The notes: generated by a model from the letters alone, not told the origin. 7,801 nt of DNA from Sulfuriferula multivorans (GCA_010365175.1 JAAFGW010000129.1:1-7801); one strand, 5' to 3'; shown: positions 1 to 6,862, counted from the stretch's first letter. Program-made: numbers and translations.

Positions 1-29
1 TCCGGCTGGACTACTTTGCGTTTGGTCAT
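1..29 (-). CDS. N-terminal fragment of an unidentified protein (cut by window edge)
   Basis: Reading leftward from an ATG at 27-29, nine complete codons remain before the window ends and give M-T-K-R-K-V-V-Q-P. The start is credible because AAAGGA (35-40, minus strand) lies 5 nt upstream, the best Shine-Dalgarno sequence in the left kilobase. The upstream gap of about 108 nt contains a small hairpin (47-60, 5-bp stem GGCAG/CTGCC with a 4-nt loop) and a seven-C run (89-95). Nine residues are too few to assign a family. The gene has the same orientation as the rest of the window, but the gap suggests it may have its own promoter. That it is a gene is inferred from the start and ribosome binding site only. 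Confidence 0.55.
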
Positions 30-34
30 AGGTT

Positions 35-40
35 TCCTTT
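35..40 (-). promoter_or_regulatory. Shine-Dalgarno sequence of the left-edge gene
   Basis: AAAGGA on the minus strand, 5 nt before the ATG at 27-29. It is the main reason for calling that ATG a real start. The preceding hairpin (47-60) carries an AGGAG inside it but is too far from the ATG to act as the binding site. Confidence 0.6.
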
Positions 41-80
41 GAGGGCGGCAGTCTCCTGCCTAATGACCGTTACACAAAAC

Positions 81-110
81 TATTTACACCCCCCCAACCG
101 ACGTTCTCAA
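81..110 (-). promoter_or_regulatory. possible promoter for the left-edge gene, with a G7 tract in the spacer
   Basis: On the minus strand a TTGAGA (-35-like, 105-110) is followed after 18 nt by TAAATA (-10-like, 81-86; three of six consensus positions). The spacer contains seven consecutive G (89-95). The match is weak and rests on position in the intergenic gap and correct orientation. A 16-nt spacer to TGTAAA is an equally weak alternative. Confidence 0.25.
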
Positions 111-137
111 TTCCTCGCACGACAAGAAAAAAGAAGC

Positions 138-878
138 TTAGTCTGTCGCCGCTTGTTCTGACTTACGTCCATGCGACTGAAGCCGCGCCTGAATATCGTT
201 CTTTATTGATTTGTAGAGAGGCTCGGTTTCCTCTTTGATCTTCTTCCATCCTTCGCTCTGCATCTTCCAGTCCTTAGCCTCATGGCCCACTTCCTTTGAG
301 ATGACCGCTGACCAGAGCAGCTCGGATATCCGCGTAAATTTCTCCTCAAGCTCCTGCGGTAAGAAGATTCCATTCCTAGCTATAAAACTTTGTAGATCAC
401 CGAAGGCTTTCTTAACCTCATGGAGCCGATACCAAAATAGAATGTCTTGATAGGTACGCCCCTTGCTGCGTGAGTTTCGTATTTCATCCTTCTGCGACTC
501 CGTAAATTCAGTAGACGCGAGAAACTCCTCCAACTGCGCTCCTTTCATTTCATCCACATTGTCATAGCGCTGCATTGGGGATACTAACAATGCAACTAGA
601 CCATGAGCCTCATCCAGCTTTCCCCAAGCCTCCGGAAGGACTGAGAACTCCTTTTCTTGTAGTTTCAAAACTCCGCTTAACAGTGCATCGATTTCCACTC
701 TCAACCTTTGTAATTCAAGCGCCTGTTGGTGTCTGAGCTGATCCAGTCGTTGTGCGAATTTGTTTTCTATCCACGTCTTTCCAAAGTACTGGAATAGTAG
801 ATAGGCAATTACCGCAGAGCCTCCACCATAAGCAAGCATTCGAACCAAGAAACCCAGCAATTGATCATCGGTAATCAT
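138..878 (-). CDS. orphan membrane-anchored coiled-coil protein, function unknown
   Basis: A 246-residue protein I cannot place in a named family. Residues 12-32 form one hydrophobic helix (rich in G, A, V, L, F and Y), followed at once by K34-T-W-I-E-N-K40. By the positive-inside rule, the C-terminal part would be cytoplasmic. Residues about 40-76 are a charged helix with leucine heptad spacing, likely a coiled coil, ending in E-K-E-F-S-V-L-P-E-A-W near residue 85. The remainder is acidic/basic and mostly alpha-helical, with no visible nucleotide-binding, nuclease or protease motif, and ends in a polar tail. There is no cleavable signal peptide. The ATG at 876-878 has only a weak GAGAAG upstream. 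It follows radA after 90 nt in the same direction. GC is about 47% (hand count over 241-840) against about 65% for radA 1201-1500, so recent acquisition is plausible. Proteins of this layout (N-terminal helix, then a K-T-W-I-E-N-K-F-like coiled coil) are, from memory, scattered in accessory regions of many proteobacteria. Any defence or regulatory role would be a guess. Confidence 0.85.
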   Translation of the reverse strand: MITDDQLLGFLVRMLAYGGGSAVIAYLLFQYFGKTWIENKFAQRLDQLRHQQALELQRLRVEIDALLSGVLKLQEKEFSVLPEAWGKLDEAHGLVALLVSPMQRYDNVDEMKGAQLEEFLASTEFTESQKDEIRNSRSKGRTYQDILFWYRLHEVKKAFGDLQSFIARNGIFLPQELEEKFTRISELLWSAVISKEVGHEAKDWKMQSEGWKKIKEETEPLYKSIKNDIQARLQSHGRKSEQAATD

Positions 879-907
879 GGCTTCTCACGAAAATGGGTCG
901 GATATTG

Positions 908-936
908 AATAAAAGAGTGGCAGGACACGGTTTCAA
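908..936 (-). promoter_or_regulatory. candidate sigma-70-type promoter for the orphan membrane protein
   Basis: In the 90-nt gap after radA, the minus strand carries TTGAAA (931-936, five of six -35 consensus positions) and, after exactly 17 nt, TTTATT (908-913, four of six -10 positions). It lies 29 nt before the ATG at 878, so the mRNA would have a leader of about 20-25 nt. Spacing and position are right; the -10 is mediocre. If real, the orphan gene is transcribed independently of radA. Confidence 0.4.
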
Positions 937-968
937 CTTATCAGTCGTTGCATCTCCACCACACACAT

Positions 969-2324
969 TCAGGTTTCTCTGAACAAGCGAATCGCCTCAT
1001 CCAGCCTGTGCACTGCATGGATTTCCATTCCAGGAATCTTCTGCTTAGGCTGGTTGGCAGCCGGCACGATGGCCTGGGTGAAGCCGAGCTTGGCGGCTTC
1101 TTTCAATCGCTCCTGGCCGCGCTGCACGGGGCGAATTTCACCGGCCAAACCAACTTCACCGAACATCACCAGCTTGTCGGGCAGGGGTTGGCTTCTGAGT
1201 GACGACACGATGGCGGCGAGCACGGCGAGGTCAGCGGCGGGCTCGCTGATCTTCACGCCGCCGACGGCATTGACGAATACGTCCTGGTCGAAGCAGGCAA
1301 TGCCGGCGTGGCGGTGCAGCACGGCCAGCAGCATGGCCAGTCGGTTCTGTTCCAGTCCGACGGACAAACGGCGCGGACTTGGCGCATGACTGGAATCGAC
1401 CAGCGCCTGGATTTCGACCAGTAGCGGCCGCGTGCCTTCCTGCGTGACCAGCACGCACGAACCTGGCACCGGCTCGCTATGACGCGACAGAAAAATCGCC
1501 GAGGGGTTGGACACGCCTTTCAGGCCTTTTTCGGTCATCGCAAACACGCCAATTTCGTTGACTGCGCCAAACCGATTTTTAAATGCGCGGACCAGTCTGA
1601 AAGACGAACCGGTATCGCCCTCGAAATACAGCACGGTGTCGACAATGTGTTCCAGTACGCGAGGACCTGCGATCGCACCCTCTTTGGTTACATGTCCCAC
1701 CAGGATAATGACCGTGCCGGTTTGCTTGGCGTGGCGCGTCAACTGCGCTGCACACTCGCGCACCTGCGCCACCGAACCAGGCGCAGAAGTTAATGCCTCA
1801 GAGTACACAGTCTGGATCGAGTCGATCACCGCGACCTCGGGCTTGAGTTTAACCAGCTGCGCCAAGATGGCTTCAAGGCGGATTTCCGGTAATACCGGCA
1901 TGTTGGCTTCAGGCAGGTCCAACCGCCGTGCGCGCATCGCCACCTGGCGCGCCGATTCTTCACCACTGACATAGAGGGTTTTACGTTGCCCCGAAAGTCC
2001 CGCCAACGCCTGCAGCAACAGGGTCGACTTGCCAATGCCCGGATCACCGCCGATGAGCACGACACCGCCTGCCACCAGCCCACCACCCAGCACTCGGTCG
2101 AGTTCACTAATTTCAGTTGGAATACGGCATTCTTCGGACGCTTCAACGTCGTGCAAATATTGCACTGTGCTGTTTGCCGCCAGCGACTGATAGCGCGGCT
2201 TTGCCGATTCGGCGATGGTTTCGACCAGCGTATTCCAGGCGTTGCAGTGCGGACACTGCCCTTGCCACTTGGGTAGCGAACCGCCGCATTCAGTGCAGGT
2301 ATAAATTGTTTTGGTTTTGGCCAC
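969..2324 (-). CDS. radA: RadA DNA-repair ATPase (RecA-like branch-migration helicase)
   Basis: RadA acts in recombinational repair, driving branch migration of RecA intermediates in the cytoplasm. The 451-residue length fits the family (about 450-460). Visible parts in order: a four-cysteine zinc finger C10-x2-C13 and C24-x2-C27; the RecA-like core with Walker A G-D-P-G-I-G-K-S-T (93-101, K99) and Walker B ending in V-I-D-S (about 166-169); the RadA signature K-N-R-F-G at 249-253; then a Lon-protease-like C-terminal domain (about 285-451). The start is GTG (2322-2324), giving the typical opening M-A-K-T-K just before the zinc finger. No clear Shine-Dalgarno sequence precedes it. It starts 21 nt after the cysM stop and is probably co-transcribed with cysM, although the two functions are unrelated. 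No truncation or missing key residue was seen. Confidence 0.97.
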   Translation of the reverse strand: MAKTKTIYTCTECGGSLPKWQGQCPHCNAWNTLVETIAESAKPRYQSLAANSTVQYLHDVEASEECRIPTEISELDRVLGGGLVAGGVVLIGGDPGIGKSTLLLQALAGLSGQRKTLYVSGEESARQVAMRARRLDLPEANMPVLPEIRLEAILAQLVKLKPEVAVIDSIQTVYSEALTSAPGSVAQVRECAAQLTRHAKQTGTVIILVGHVTKEGAIAGPRVLEHIVDTVLYFEGDTGSSFRLVRAFKNRFGAVNEIGVFAMTEKGLKGVSNPSAIFLSRHSEPVPGSCVLVTQEGTRPLLVEIQALVDSSHAPSPRRLSVGLEQNRLAMLLAVLHRHAGIACFDQDVFVNAVGGVKISEPAADLAVLAAIVSSLRSQPLPDKLVMFGEVGLAGEIRPVQRGQERLKEAAKLGFTQAIVPAANQPKQKIPGMEIHAVHRLDEAIRLFRET

Positions 2325-2345
2325 TACGAAGTCAGATACGCACGA

Positions 2346-3239
2346 TCAGGCAGGGAAAACGCCGGTGGACAGATAGCGATCGCCACGGTCGCAGACGATG
2401 GAAACGATGGTGGCGTTTTCGACTTCTGTCGACAACTGCAATGCCGCCCACAATGCACCACCCGATGAAATCCCCGCAAAAATGCCTTCTTCGCGTGCCA
2501 GGCGTCGGGTGGTTTCCTCAGCGTCTTGCTGGCTGACGTAGATCATGCGGTCAACGCGGCTGAGGTCGCATATTTTCGGCACATATTCTTCCGGCCATTT
2601 ACGAATGCCGGGAATTTGTGCCCCTTCAGTGGGTTGCACACCGACAATCTGGATCGCCGAATTCTGTTCTTTAAAATAGCGTGAACACCCCATGATGGTG
2701 CCGGTTGTCCCCATACTCGAAACAAAATGGGTGATTTCACCTTGCGTATCGTTCCAAATCTCGGGGCCGGTAGTGCGATAGTGCGACGCTGGATTATCCG
2801 GGTTAGAGAATTGGTCGAGGATTTTTCCAACGCCTTGCTTCTCCATCGAAACTGCCAGGTCGCGTGCACCTTCCATGCCCAGCTCCTTGGTTACCAATTG
2901 CAATTCGGCACCAAAAGCTCGCATGGTCTGCCGCCGCTCAATTGATAGATGCTCAGGCATGATAAGAATCATTTTGTAACCCCGCATCGCCGCAGCCATA
3001 GCGAGCGCAATGCCCGTGTTACCACTGGTGGCTTCGATCAGTGTGTCGCCGGGTTTGATATCGCCTCTTTCCTGCGCCGCGTCTATCATCGCCAATGCCG
3101 GACGATCCTTGACCGAGCCTGCCGGGTTGTTACCCTCCAGCTTGACCAGAACGGTATTCGTCGTCGCGCCGGGCATCCGCTTCAAGCGGACCAAGGGCGT
3201 GTTGCCGACGCAGTCTTCGATAGATTTATAGTGACTCAT
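2346..3239 (-). CDS. cysM: cysteine synthase B (O-acetylserine sulfhydrylase, CysM type)
   Basis: A PLP-dependent enzyme forming cysteine from O-acetylserine and sulfide or thiosulfate, in sulfur assimilation. It has 297 residues. The PLP lysine is K44 in N-N-P-A-G-S-V-K-D-R. The substrate loop T-S-G-N-T-G is at 71-76, and the phosphate-binding G-T-T-G-T at 177-181. CysM rather than CysK is supported by the N-N-P-A-G-S-V-K-D-R-P context, the G-I-R-K-W-P-E-E-Y stretch, the E-E-G-I-F-A-G-I-S-S-G-G motif and the end D-R-Y-L-S-T-G-V-F. It stops at V-F-P-A and so lacks the short C-terminal tail of the E. coli enzyme, a common variation. The ATG start (3237-3239) has only a weak ACAGG upstream. It lies 97 nt after ugd; a lone -10-like TATGAT (3299-3304, minus strand) without a good -35 sits in that gap, so its own promoter is possible but not shown. 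Confidence 0.95.
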   Translation of the reverse strand: MSHYKSIEDCVGNTPLVRLKRMPGATTNTVLVKLEGNNPAGSVKDRPALAMIDAAQERGDIKPGDTLIEATSGNTGIALAMAAAMRGYKMILIMPEHLSIERRQTMRAFGAELQLVTKELGMEGARDLAVSMEKQGVGKILDQFSNPDNPASHYRTTGPEIWNDTQGEITHFVSSMGTTGTIMGCSRYFKEQNSAIQIVGVQPTEGAQIPGIRKWPEEYVPKICDLSRVDRMIYVSQQDAEETTRRLAREEGIFAGISSGGALWAALQLSTEVENATIVSIVCDRGDRYLSTGVFPA

Positions 3240-3336
3240 GCCTGTAATAACCGATTCATCCCGGATCGCGTTCCAGTGTCCAAACCGTCCATGTGCGCAT
3301 CATAAGCAGCCCAGGAGAAAGCCCTGTCCAAAGTCA

Positions 3337-4659
3337 TCACAGACGGCCAATCGGTAAATAGTCAAAGCCCATGTCCCGCATCGCTTGCGGTTCATACAGA
3401 TTACGTCCGTCGAAAACCAGCGGCGTTTTCAGCAGCGATTTCATGGTGTTGAAATTGGGACTACGGAACACTTTCCATTCGGTCACAATCAACAAAGCAT
3501 CCGCACCGTTCAATGCATCCATCGGGCTGTCTGCCAAAACCAGATCGGGGCGCTCGCCGTAGATGCGATGGGTTTCCTCCATCGCTGCCGGGTCATACGC
3601 TGACACACTGGCTCCCATCGCCCACAGGGCTTCAAGCATGCTACGGCTGGGTGCTGCACGCATGTCGTCGGTATTGGGCTTAAACGCCAGACCCCACATG
3701 GCGAAACGCTTGCCCTTGAGGTCGCGGCCCAGTTTTGCCGTCAACTTTTCGACCAGAATCAGCTTCTGCGCTTCGTTGGCGTCTTCCACCGCATCGAGTA
3801 CGCGTAATTGAACGCCGTTTTCCTGACCAGTACGGCGCAATGCCTGCACGTCCTTCGGAAAACACGACCCACCATAGCCGCAACCGGCGTATAAAAACTG
3901 ATACCCAATGCGAGGATCGGAGCCAATACCGTGACGCACCTGTTCAATATCCGCGCCAAGTTTTTCAGCCAGTACGGCCAATTCGTTCATGAAGGAAATT
4001 CGCGTCGCCAGCATGGCATTGGCTGCATATTTGGTGAGTTCGGCGCTGCGCACATCCATCACGGTCAGACGGTCGCGATTACGCTGAAACGGCGCATACA
4101 ACTGGCGCAGAAAGGCCGTGGCCTGTTCGCTGTCGGTGCCAATCACGATGCGATCCGGCTTCATGAAGTCTTCGACCGCCGCACCCTCTTTCAAAAACTC
4201 AGGGTTGGAGGCGACATTGAATTCGAACGTGACACCGCGTTTGGCGAGCTCTTCCTGCAACGCGGCTTTCACCTTGTCGGCTGTGCCAACAGGAACGGTC
4301 GACTTATCAACCACCAGCTTGTAACCGTTCATATGGCGGCCAATGTTGCGTGCCGCTGCGACGACATACTGCAGATCCGCCGAGCCGTCCTCATCTGGCG
4401 GAGTGCCAACAGCGATGAACTGTATCTCGCCAAACGCCACGGAAGCCTCAACATCGGTCGTGAAAGACAGTCGCCCCGCCTCAACGTTGCGCTTGACCAT
4501 ATCTTCCAGCCCCGGCTCATAGATCGGGATACCTCCTGCCTTCAGAGTCTCAATTTTTTTCAGATCGAGATCGAGGCACAGTACCTCGTTGCCCACTTCT
4601 GCCAGGCAGGTTCCTGTTACCAGTCCCACATACCCTGTACCGATTACGGTGATTTTCAA
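3337..4659 (-). CDS. ugd: UDP-glucose 6-dehydrogenase
   Basis: Oxidises UDP-glucose to UDP-glucuronate with two NAD+, supplying uronic acids for exopolysaccharide, capsule or lipopolysaccharide. The 440 residues fit the family. The N-terminal Rossmann domain opens with V-I-G-T-G-Y-V-G-L (5-13). A-V-G-T-P-P and S-T-V-P-V-G-T follow, then S-N-P-E-F-L-K-E-G. The central helical domain carries E-L-T-K-Y-A-A-N-A. The catalytic cysteine is C266 in Y-G-G-S-C-F-P-K-D. The C-terminal UDP-binding domain includes G-L-A-F-K-P-N-T-D-D-M-R and F-D-G-R-N. The start codon is TTG (4657-4659): it gives the canonical M-K-I-T-V-I-G opening, no ATG is available nearby in frame, and GGGAG lies 6 nt upstream. It begins 10 nt after the pyrF stop, pointing to translational coupling. 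All catalytic residues seem intact. Confidence 0.97.
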   Translation of the reverse strand: MKITVIGTGYVGLVTGTCLAEVGNEVLCLDLDLKKIETLKAGGIPIYEPGLEDMVKRNVEAGRLSFTTDVEASVAFGEIQFIAVGTPPDEDGSADLQYVVAAARNIGRHMNGYKLVVDKSTVPVGTADKVKAALQEELAKRGVTFEFNVASNPEFLKEGAAVEDFMKPDRIVIGTDSEQATAFLRQLYAPFQRNRDRLTVMDVRSAELTKYAANAMLATRISFMNELAVLAEKLGADIEQVRHGIGSDPRIGYQFLYAGCGYGGSCFPKDVQALRRTGQENGVQLRVLDAVEDANEAQKLILVEKLTAKLGRDLKGKRFAMWGLAFKPNTDDMRAAPSRSMLEALWAMGASVSAYDPAAMEETHRIYGERPDLVLADSPMDALNGADALLIVTEWKVFRSPNFNTMKSLLKTPLVFDGRNLYEPQAMRDMGFDYLPIGRL

Positions 4660-4665
4660 AATGCG

Positions 4666-4670
4666 CTCCC
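4666..4670 (-). promoter_or_regulatory. ugd Shine-Dalgarno sequence touching the pyrF stop codon
   Basis: GGGAG on the minus strand shares its first G with the TAG stop of pyrF (4670-4672) and lies 6 nt before the TTG start of ugd. It decides the ugd start, since no ATG fits, and it suggests that ribosomes finishing pyrF help initiate ugd. Confidence 0.65.
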
Positions 4671-5389
4671 TATGCTTTCAAAATGTCAGATTGAATCTGT
4701 TTTAGTGCGGCAAGCGGATCGGCCGCACCGGTAATCGGGCGCCCGATCACCAGGTCGGTCGCGCCTGCATGCAAAGCTTCGACTGGAGTCATCACGCGCC
4801 GCTGATCGCCCAACTCGGCACCTGCAGGGCGAATGCCCGGCGTCACCAGGCGGAAATTTTCACCCAATTCAGTGTGCAATATGGAAGCCTCCTGTGCTGA
4901 GCAGACTACGCCATCAAGTTTGCACTGCTGTGCTAATCGCGCCAGTCTTAACACTTGCCCGGTTGGCACATCAACCACACCCACTTCGCTCAAATCTTCG
5001 GCATTCATGCTGGTTAGCACCGTCACTGCAATCAGCAGCGGGGGATGCGGCAACGCACTCAGTGCTTCCTGTGCTGCCGTCATCATGCGACGTCCCCCCG
5101 TCGCATGGACGTTCATCATCCACACGCCCAACGCCGCCGCCGCACGACAGGCCGCCGCTACGGTGTTGGGAATATCGTGAAACTTCAGGTCAAGAAAGAC
5201 GTCGAATCCGCGCGCCACCAGCGATCGGACCAACTCTGGCCCGGCCACGGTGAACAATTCCTTGCCCACTTTCAAACGGCACAAACCCGGATCAAGCTGA
5301 TCGACTAATGCCAGCGCGGAAACCGCATCGGCAAAATCCAGCGCCACAATAATTTTCGTCTGTCTCACAATCTTCCTTGCATCTTGCAT
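4670..5389 (-). CDS. pyrF: orotidine 5'-phosphate decarboxylase
   Basis: Catalyses the last step of UMP synthesis, decarboxylating OMP; a cytoplasmic TIM-barrel homodimer. Numbered from the ATG at 5389, the barrel opens with I-I-V-A-L-D-F (13-19). R-L-K-V-G-K-E-L-F (38-46) and the catalytic signature D67-x-K69-F-H-D72-I-P follow. G-V-V-C-S-A-Q-E, T-P-G-I-R-P and V-I-G-R-P-I-T complete the site. The start is uncertain. ATG 5389 (239 residues) has AAGG 6 nt upstream. An in-frame GTG at 5368 (232 residues, opening M-R-Q-T-K-I-I-V) has AGGA 5 nt upstream and matches the usual family length better. The first seven codons from ATG 5389 come largely from a heptamer repeat (5377-5404). A longer open frame to 5452 would overlap lapB by 50 nt and is unlikely. 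Neighbours lapA-lapB-pyrF have the same order as in E. coli. Confidence 0.96.
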   Translation of the reverse strand: MQDARKIVRQTKIIVALDFADAVSALALVDQLDPGLCRLKVGKELFTVAGPELVRSLVARGFDVFLDLKFHDIPNTVAAACRAAAALGVWMMNVHATGGRRMMTAAQEALSALPHPPLLIAVTVLTSMNAEDLSEVGVVDVPTGQVLRLARLAQQCKLDGVVCSAQEASILHTELGENFRLVTPGIRPAGAELGDQRRVMTPVEALHAGATDLVIGRPITGAADPLAALKQIQSDILKA

Positions 5390-5404
5390 CTTGAACCTTG
5401 CATC
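5377..5404 (-). repeat. heptanucleotide tandem repeat at the lapB/pyrF junction
   Basis: Reading the minus strand, four consecutive 7-nt units are GATGCAA (5398-5404), GGTTCAA (5391-5397, two mismatches), GATGCAA (5384-5390) and GATGCAA (5377-5383), followed by GGAAGAT. The array starts within the lapB stop codon and runs into the first codons of pyrF. Each perfect unit carries an ATG, and only the one at 5389 is in frame with pyrF. Because the unit length is not a multiple of three, gain or loss of a unit would change which ATG is in frame. Confidence 0.75.
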
Positions 5405-6569
5405 AGGTTTCGCCCTCGCGCCGCTCTGGATCAAAGCTATCCCAGCGTCCACATGCTGGACAGCGCCAAAAGAACTGCTTGGCCTTGAACCCGCAACTGC
5501 CGCATTGATAGCGCATCATGCGTTGGCTGTGAGAGGCCACCAGACTTTTCTCGATCTGCAACAATTCGCGCGCATCCGGCTCCGCGTTGACCAGTTCGGC
5601 CTCCAATAACCGGTCCAGTGTTCTCAGGCTGGGATTGCGACGCAGTTCCTCACGCGCGAGTTGGCGAGCCGCCGCCGCGCCATCGGATTCGGACACGGCG
5701 AGATACAGCGCGCCAAAAACATCATGAGAAGGTTGCCGGGCATATAACGCACGCAACCATTGCACGCCTTCATTGAGCCGCCCCAGTTGACGATAACTTC
5801 CCAGTACCCGATCAACCACCAGAGACATGTGAACGGCACTCTGGCTTTCAACCAGGCGCCAGTCGGCTATCGCCGCCTCGTGCCGTCCTGCAGCGGCGTC
5901 AAGATCGCCGCCCATCAGATTGGCTCGAACTGACTGGCGGTTACTGGTTAACGCCTGCTGTAAATGCGACGCTGCCACATCGGGATTGCCACGGGCAGCC
6001 TCCAGCAAAGCCAGTTCGCAGTAGAAATGGGCGATATCTGCATTCAGCGGTTTGCTGGTGTCTTTCTCCAAAAGATGTGCGGCATCGATGGCTTTCTGCC
6101 AATCCTTTTCCTGGACGTAGATTTCCAATAAAAAGGTACGTGCCTGCCCATGCTGCGGTGTTTCAAGCAGTTTTGAAAACACGGCCTCCGCGCGATCAAG
6201 CAAGCCTGCTTTCAGATAATCCTGCCCCAGTTCACTCATTGCACGGAGCCGCTGATCCTCGACCAGCCCTTCACGTTCGAGCAGACTTTCATGCATGCGG
6301 ATGGCGCGATCGAGTTCTCCACGGCGCCGAAACAATCCGCCCAGCGCAAAGTGCAGGTCGATGGTTTCGGGTTCGAGTTTAACGACTTCGAGAAAGGCTT
6401 CAATCGCCTTGTCTGGCTGCTCATTGAGCAGGAAATTCAGCCCCCGAAAGTATGAATTGGGGAGTGCACGGGATTCGGTTACCACTTGTCGAATATCTAC
6501 CCGCGCAGCCAACCAGCCCAATACAAAGAACAGAGGGAAAGCCAGCAGCCACCAAATCTCGAATTCCAT
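5403..6569 (-). CDS. lapB: LapB, TPR and rubredoxin-domain regulator of lipopolysaccharide synthesis
   Basis: Known in E. coli (YciM) as an inner-membrane protein that presents LpxC to the FtsH protease and so restrains lipopolysaccharide synthesis. It has 388 residues, like the family. Residues about 5-22 are a single membrane anchor (W-W-L-L-A-F-P-L-F-F-V-L-G-W-L). TPR helices follow from R42-G-L-N-F-L-L-N-E to about residue 320, including the family hallmark Y-F-R-G-L-N-F-L-L-N-E-Q-P-D-K-A-I-E. A C-terminal rubredoxin-like metal knuckle has C356-x2-C359 and C370-x2-C373, complete here. It begins 5 nt after the lapA stop with no strong Shine-Dalgarno sequence (a purine-rich AAAG overlaps the lapA stop), so translation is probably coupled to lapA. 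Its stop codon overlaps the first unit of the heptamer repeat leading into pyrF. Confidence 0.96.
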   Translation of the reverse strand: MEFEIWWLLAFPLFFVLGWLAARVDIRQVVTESRALPNSYFRGLNFLLNEQPDKAIEAFLEVVKLEPETIDLHFALGGLFRRRGELDRAIRMHESLLEREGLVEDQRLRAMSELGQDYLKAGLLDRAEAVFSKLLETPQHGQARTFLLEIYVQEKDWQKAIDAAHLLEKDTSKPLNADIAHFYCELALLEAARGNPDVAASHLQQALTSNRQSVRANLMGGDLDAAAGRHEAAIADWRLVESQSAVHMSLVVDRVLGSYRQLGRLNEGVQWLRALYARQPSHDVFGALYLAVSESDGAAAARQLAREELRRNPSLRTLDRLLEAELVNAEPDARELLQIEKSLVASHSQRMMRYQCGSCGFKAKQFFWRCPACGRWDSFDPERREGET

Positions 6570-6574
6570 ACGCT

Positions 6575-6862
6575 TTACAGGAGGGTTATATCGGTTTGCG
6601 TAATCGTGTCAGTCACGACTGCAGGGGCGTTGCGCGCATTCTCACGCCTGAGGCGGAACAATGTAGGCAACAATGCCAGCACGCCTGTCAGCGCACCCAG
6701 CACAAAAGCCAAGCCCATCATGACAATCAGGGGCGCCTGCCACACATAGTCCAGATAGGAATAAAAGATGGTGGTGTGGCTGTTTTTCAGCGCAAAACCC
6801 AACACCAGCAGGAATAGCAACAGTTTGAACAGCAGTCCCAGATAACGTGTAAAAGTTTTCAT
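6575..6862 (-). CDS. lapA: LapA-family (DUF1049) inner-membrane protein
   Basis: A small membrane protein encoded directly before lapB; in E. coli LapA (YciS) associates with the LapB lipopolysaccharide-assembly machinery. From the ATG at 6862 it has 95 residues: a first membrane helix (about 8-25, L-G-L-L-F-K-L-L-L-F-L-L-V-L-G-F-A), the family motif L-K-N-S-H-T after it, a second helix (about 44-68) and a cytoplasmic tail starting R-L-R-R-E-N. The start is uncertain: ATGs at 6874 and 6889 and a TTG at 6922 are in the same frame. ATG 6862 starts just before the first helix and has a weak GCGAG upstream. ATG 6889 has AAAGG 4 nt upstream and would add nine residues. A strong terminator separates it from ihfB, so it probably has a promoter in 6863-6930; a -10-like TAGAAT (6888-6893) is present without a convincing -35 and would favour the shorter starts. 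Confidence 0.88.
   Translation of the reverse strand: MKTFTRYLGLLFKLLLFLLVLGFALKNSHTTIFYSYLDYVWQAPLIVMMGLAFVLGALTGVLALLPTLFRLRRENARNAPAVVTDTITQTDITLL

Noticed and set aside
47..60. Hairpin GGCAG/CTGCC as a terminator or riboswitch
   Set aside because: A 5-bp stem with no T tract and no larger conserved fold; at most a small leader structure.
117..137. T-rich run after the orphan gene (minus strand) as a terminator
   Set aside because: There is a T6 run within a T-rich stretch just after the stop, but no stable hairpin precedes it.
941..957. Short inverted repeat CAAC/GTTG after radA as a terminator
   Set aside because: Only four pairs with a long loop and no adjacent T tract.
948..2536. 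Several plus-strand open frames opposite radA and the end of cysM
   Set aside because: All are shadows of conserved minus-strand genes, with no plausible protein features or ribosome sites.
3931..4734. 267-residue open frame on the plus strand opposite ugd
   Set aside because: It lies antisense to a complete, well-conserved ugd, has no family-like motifs and is rich in residues expected from reading a GC-biased gene backwards.
5390..5452. N-terminal extension of pyrF to an ATG at 5452
   Set aside because: It would overlap lapB by 50 nt, pass through the heptamer repeat and add residues not seen in the family.
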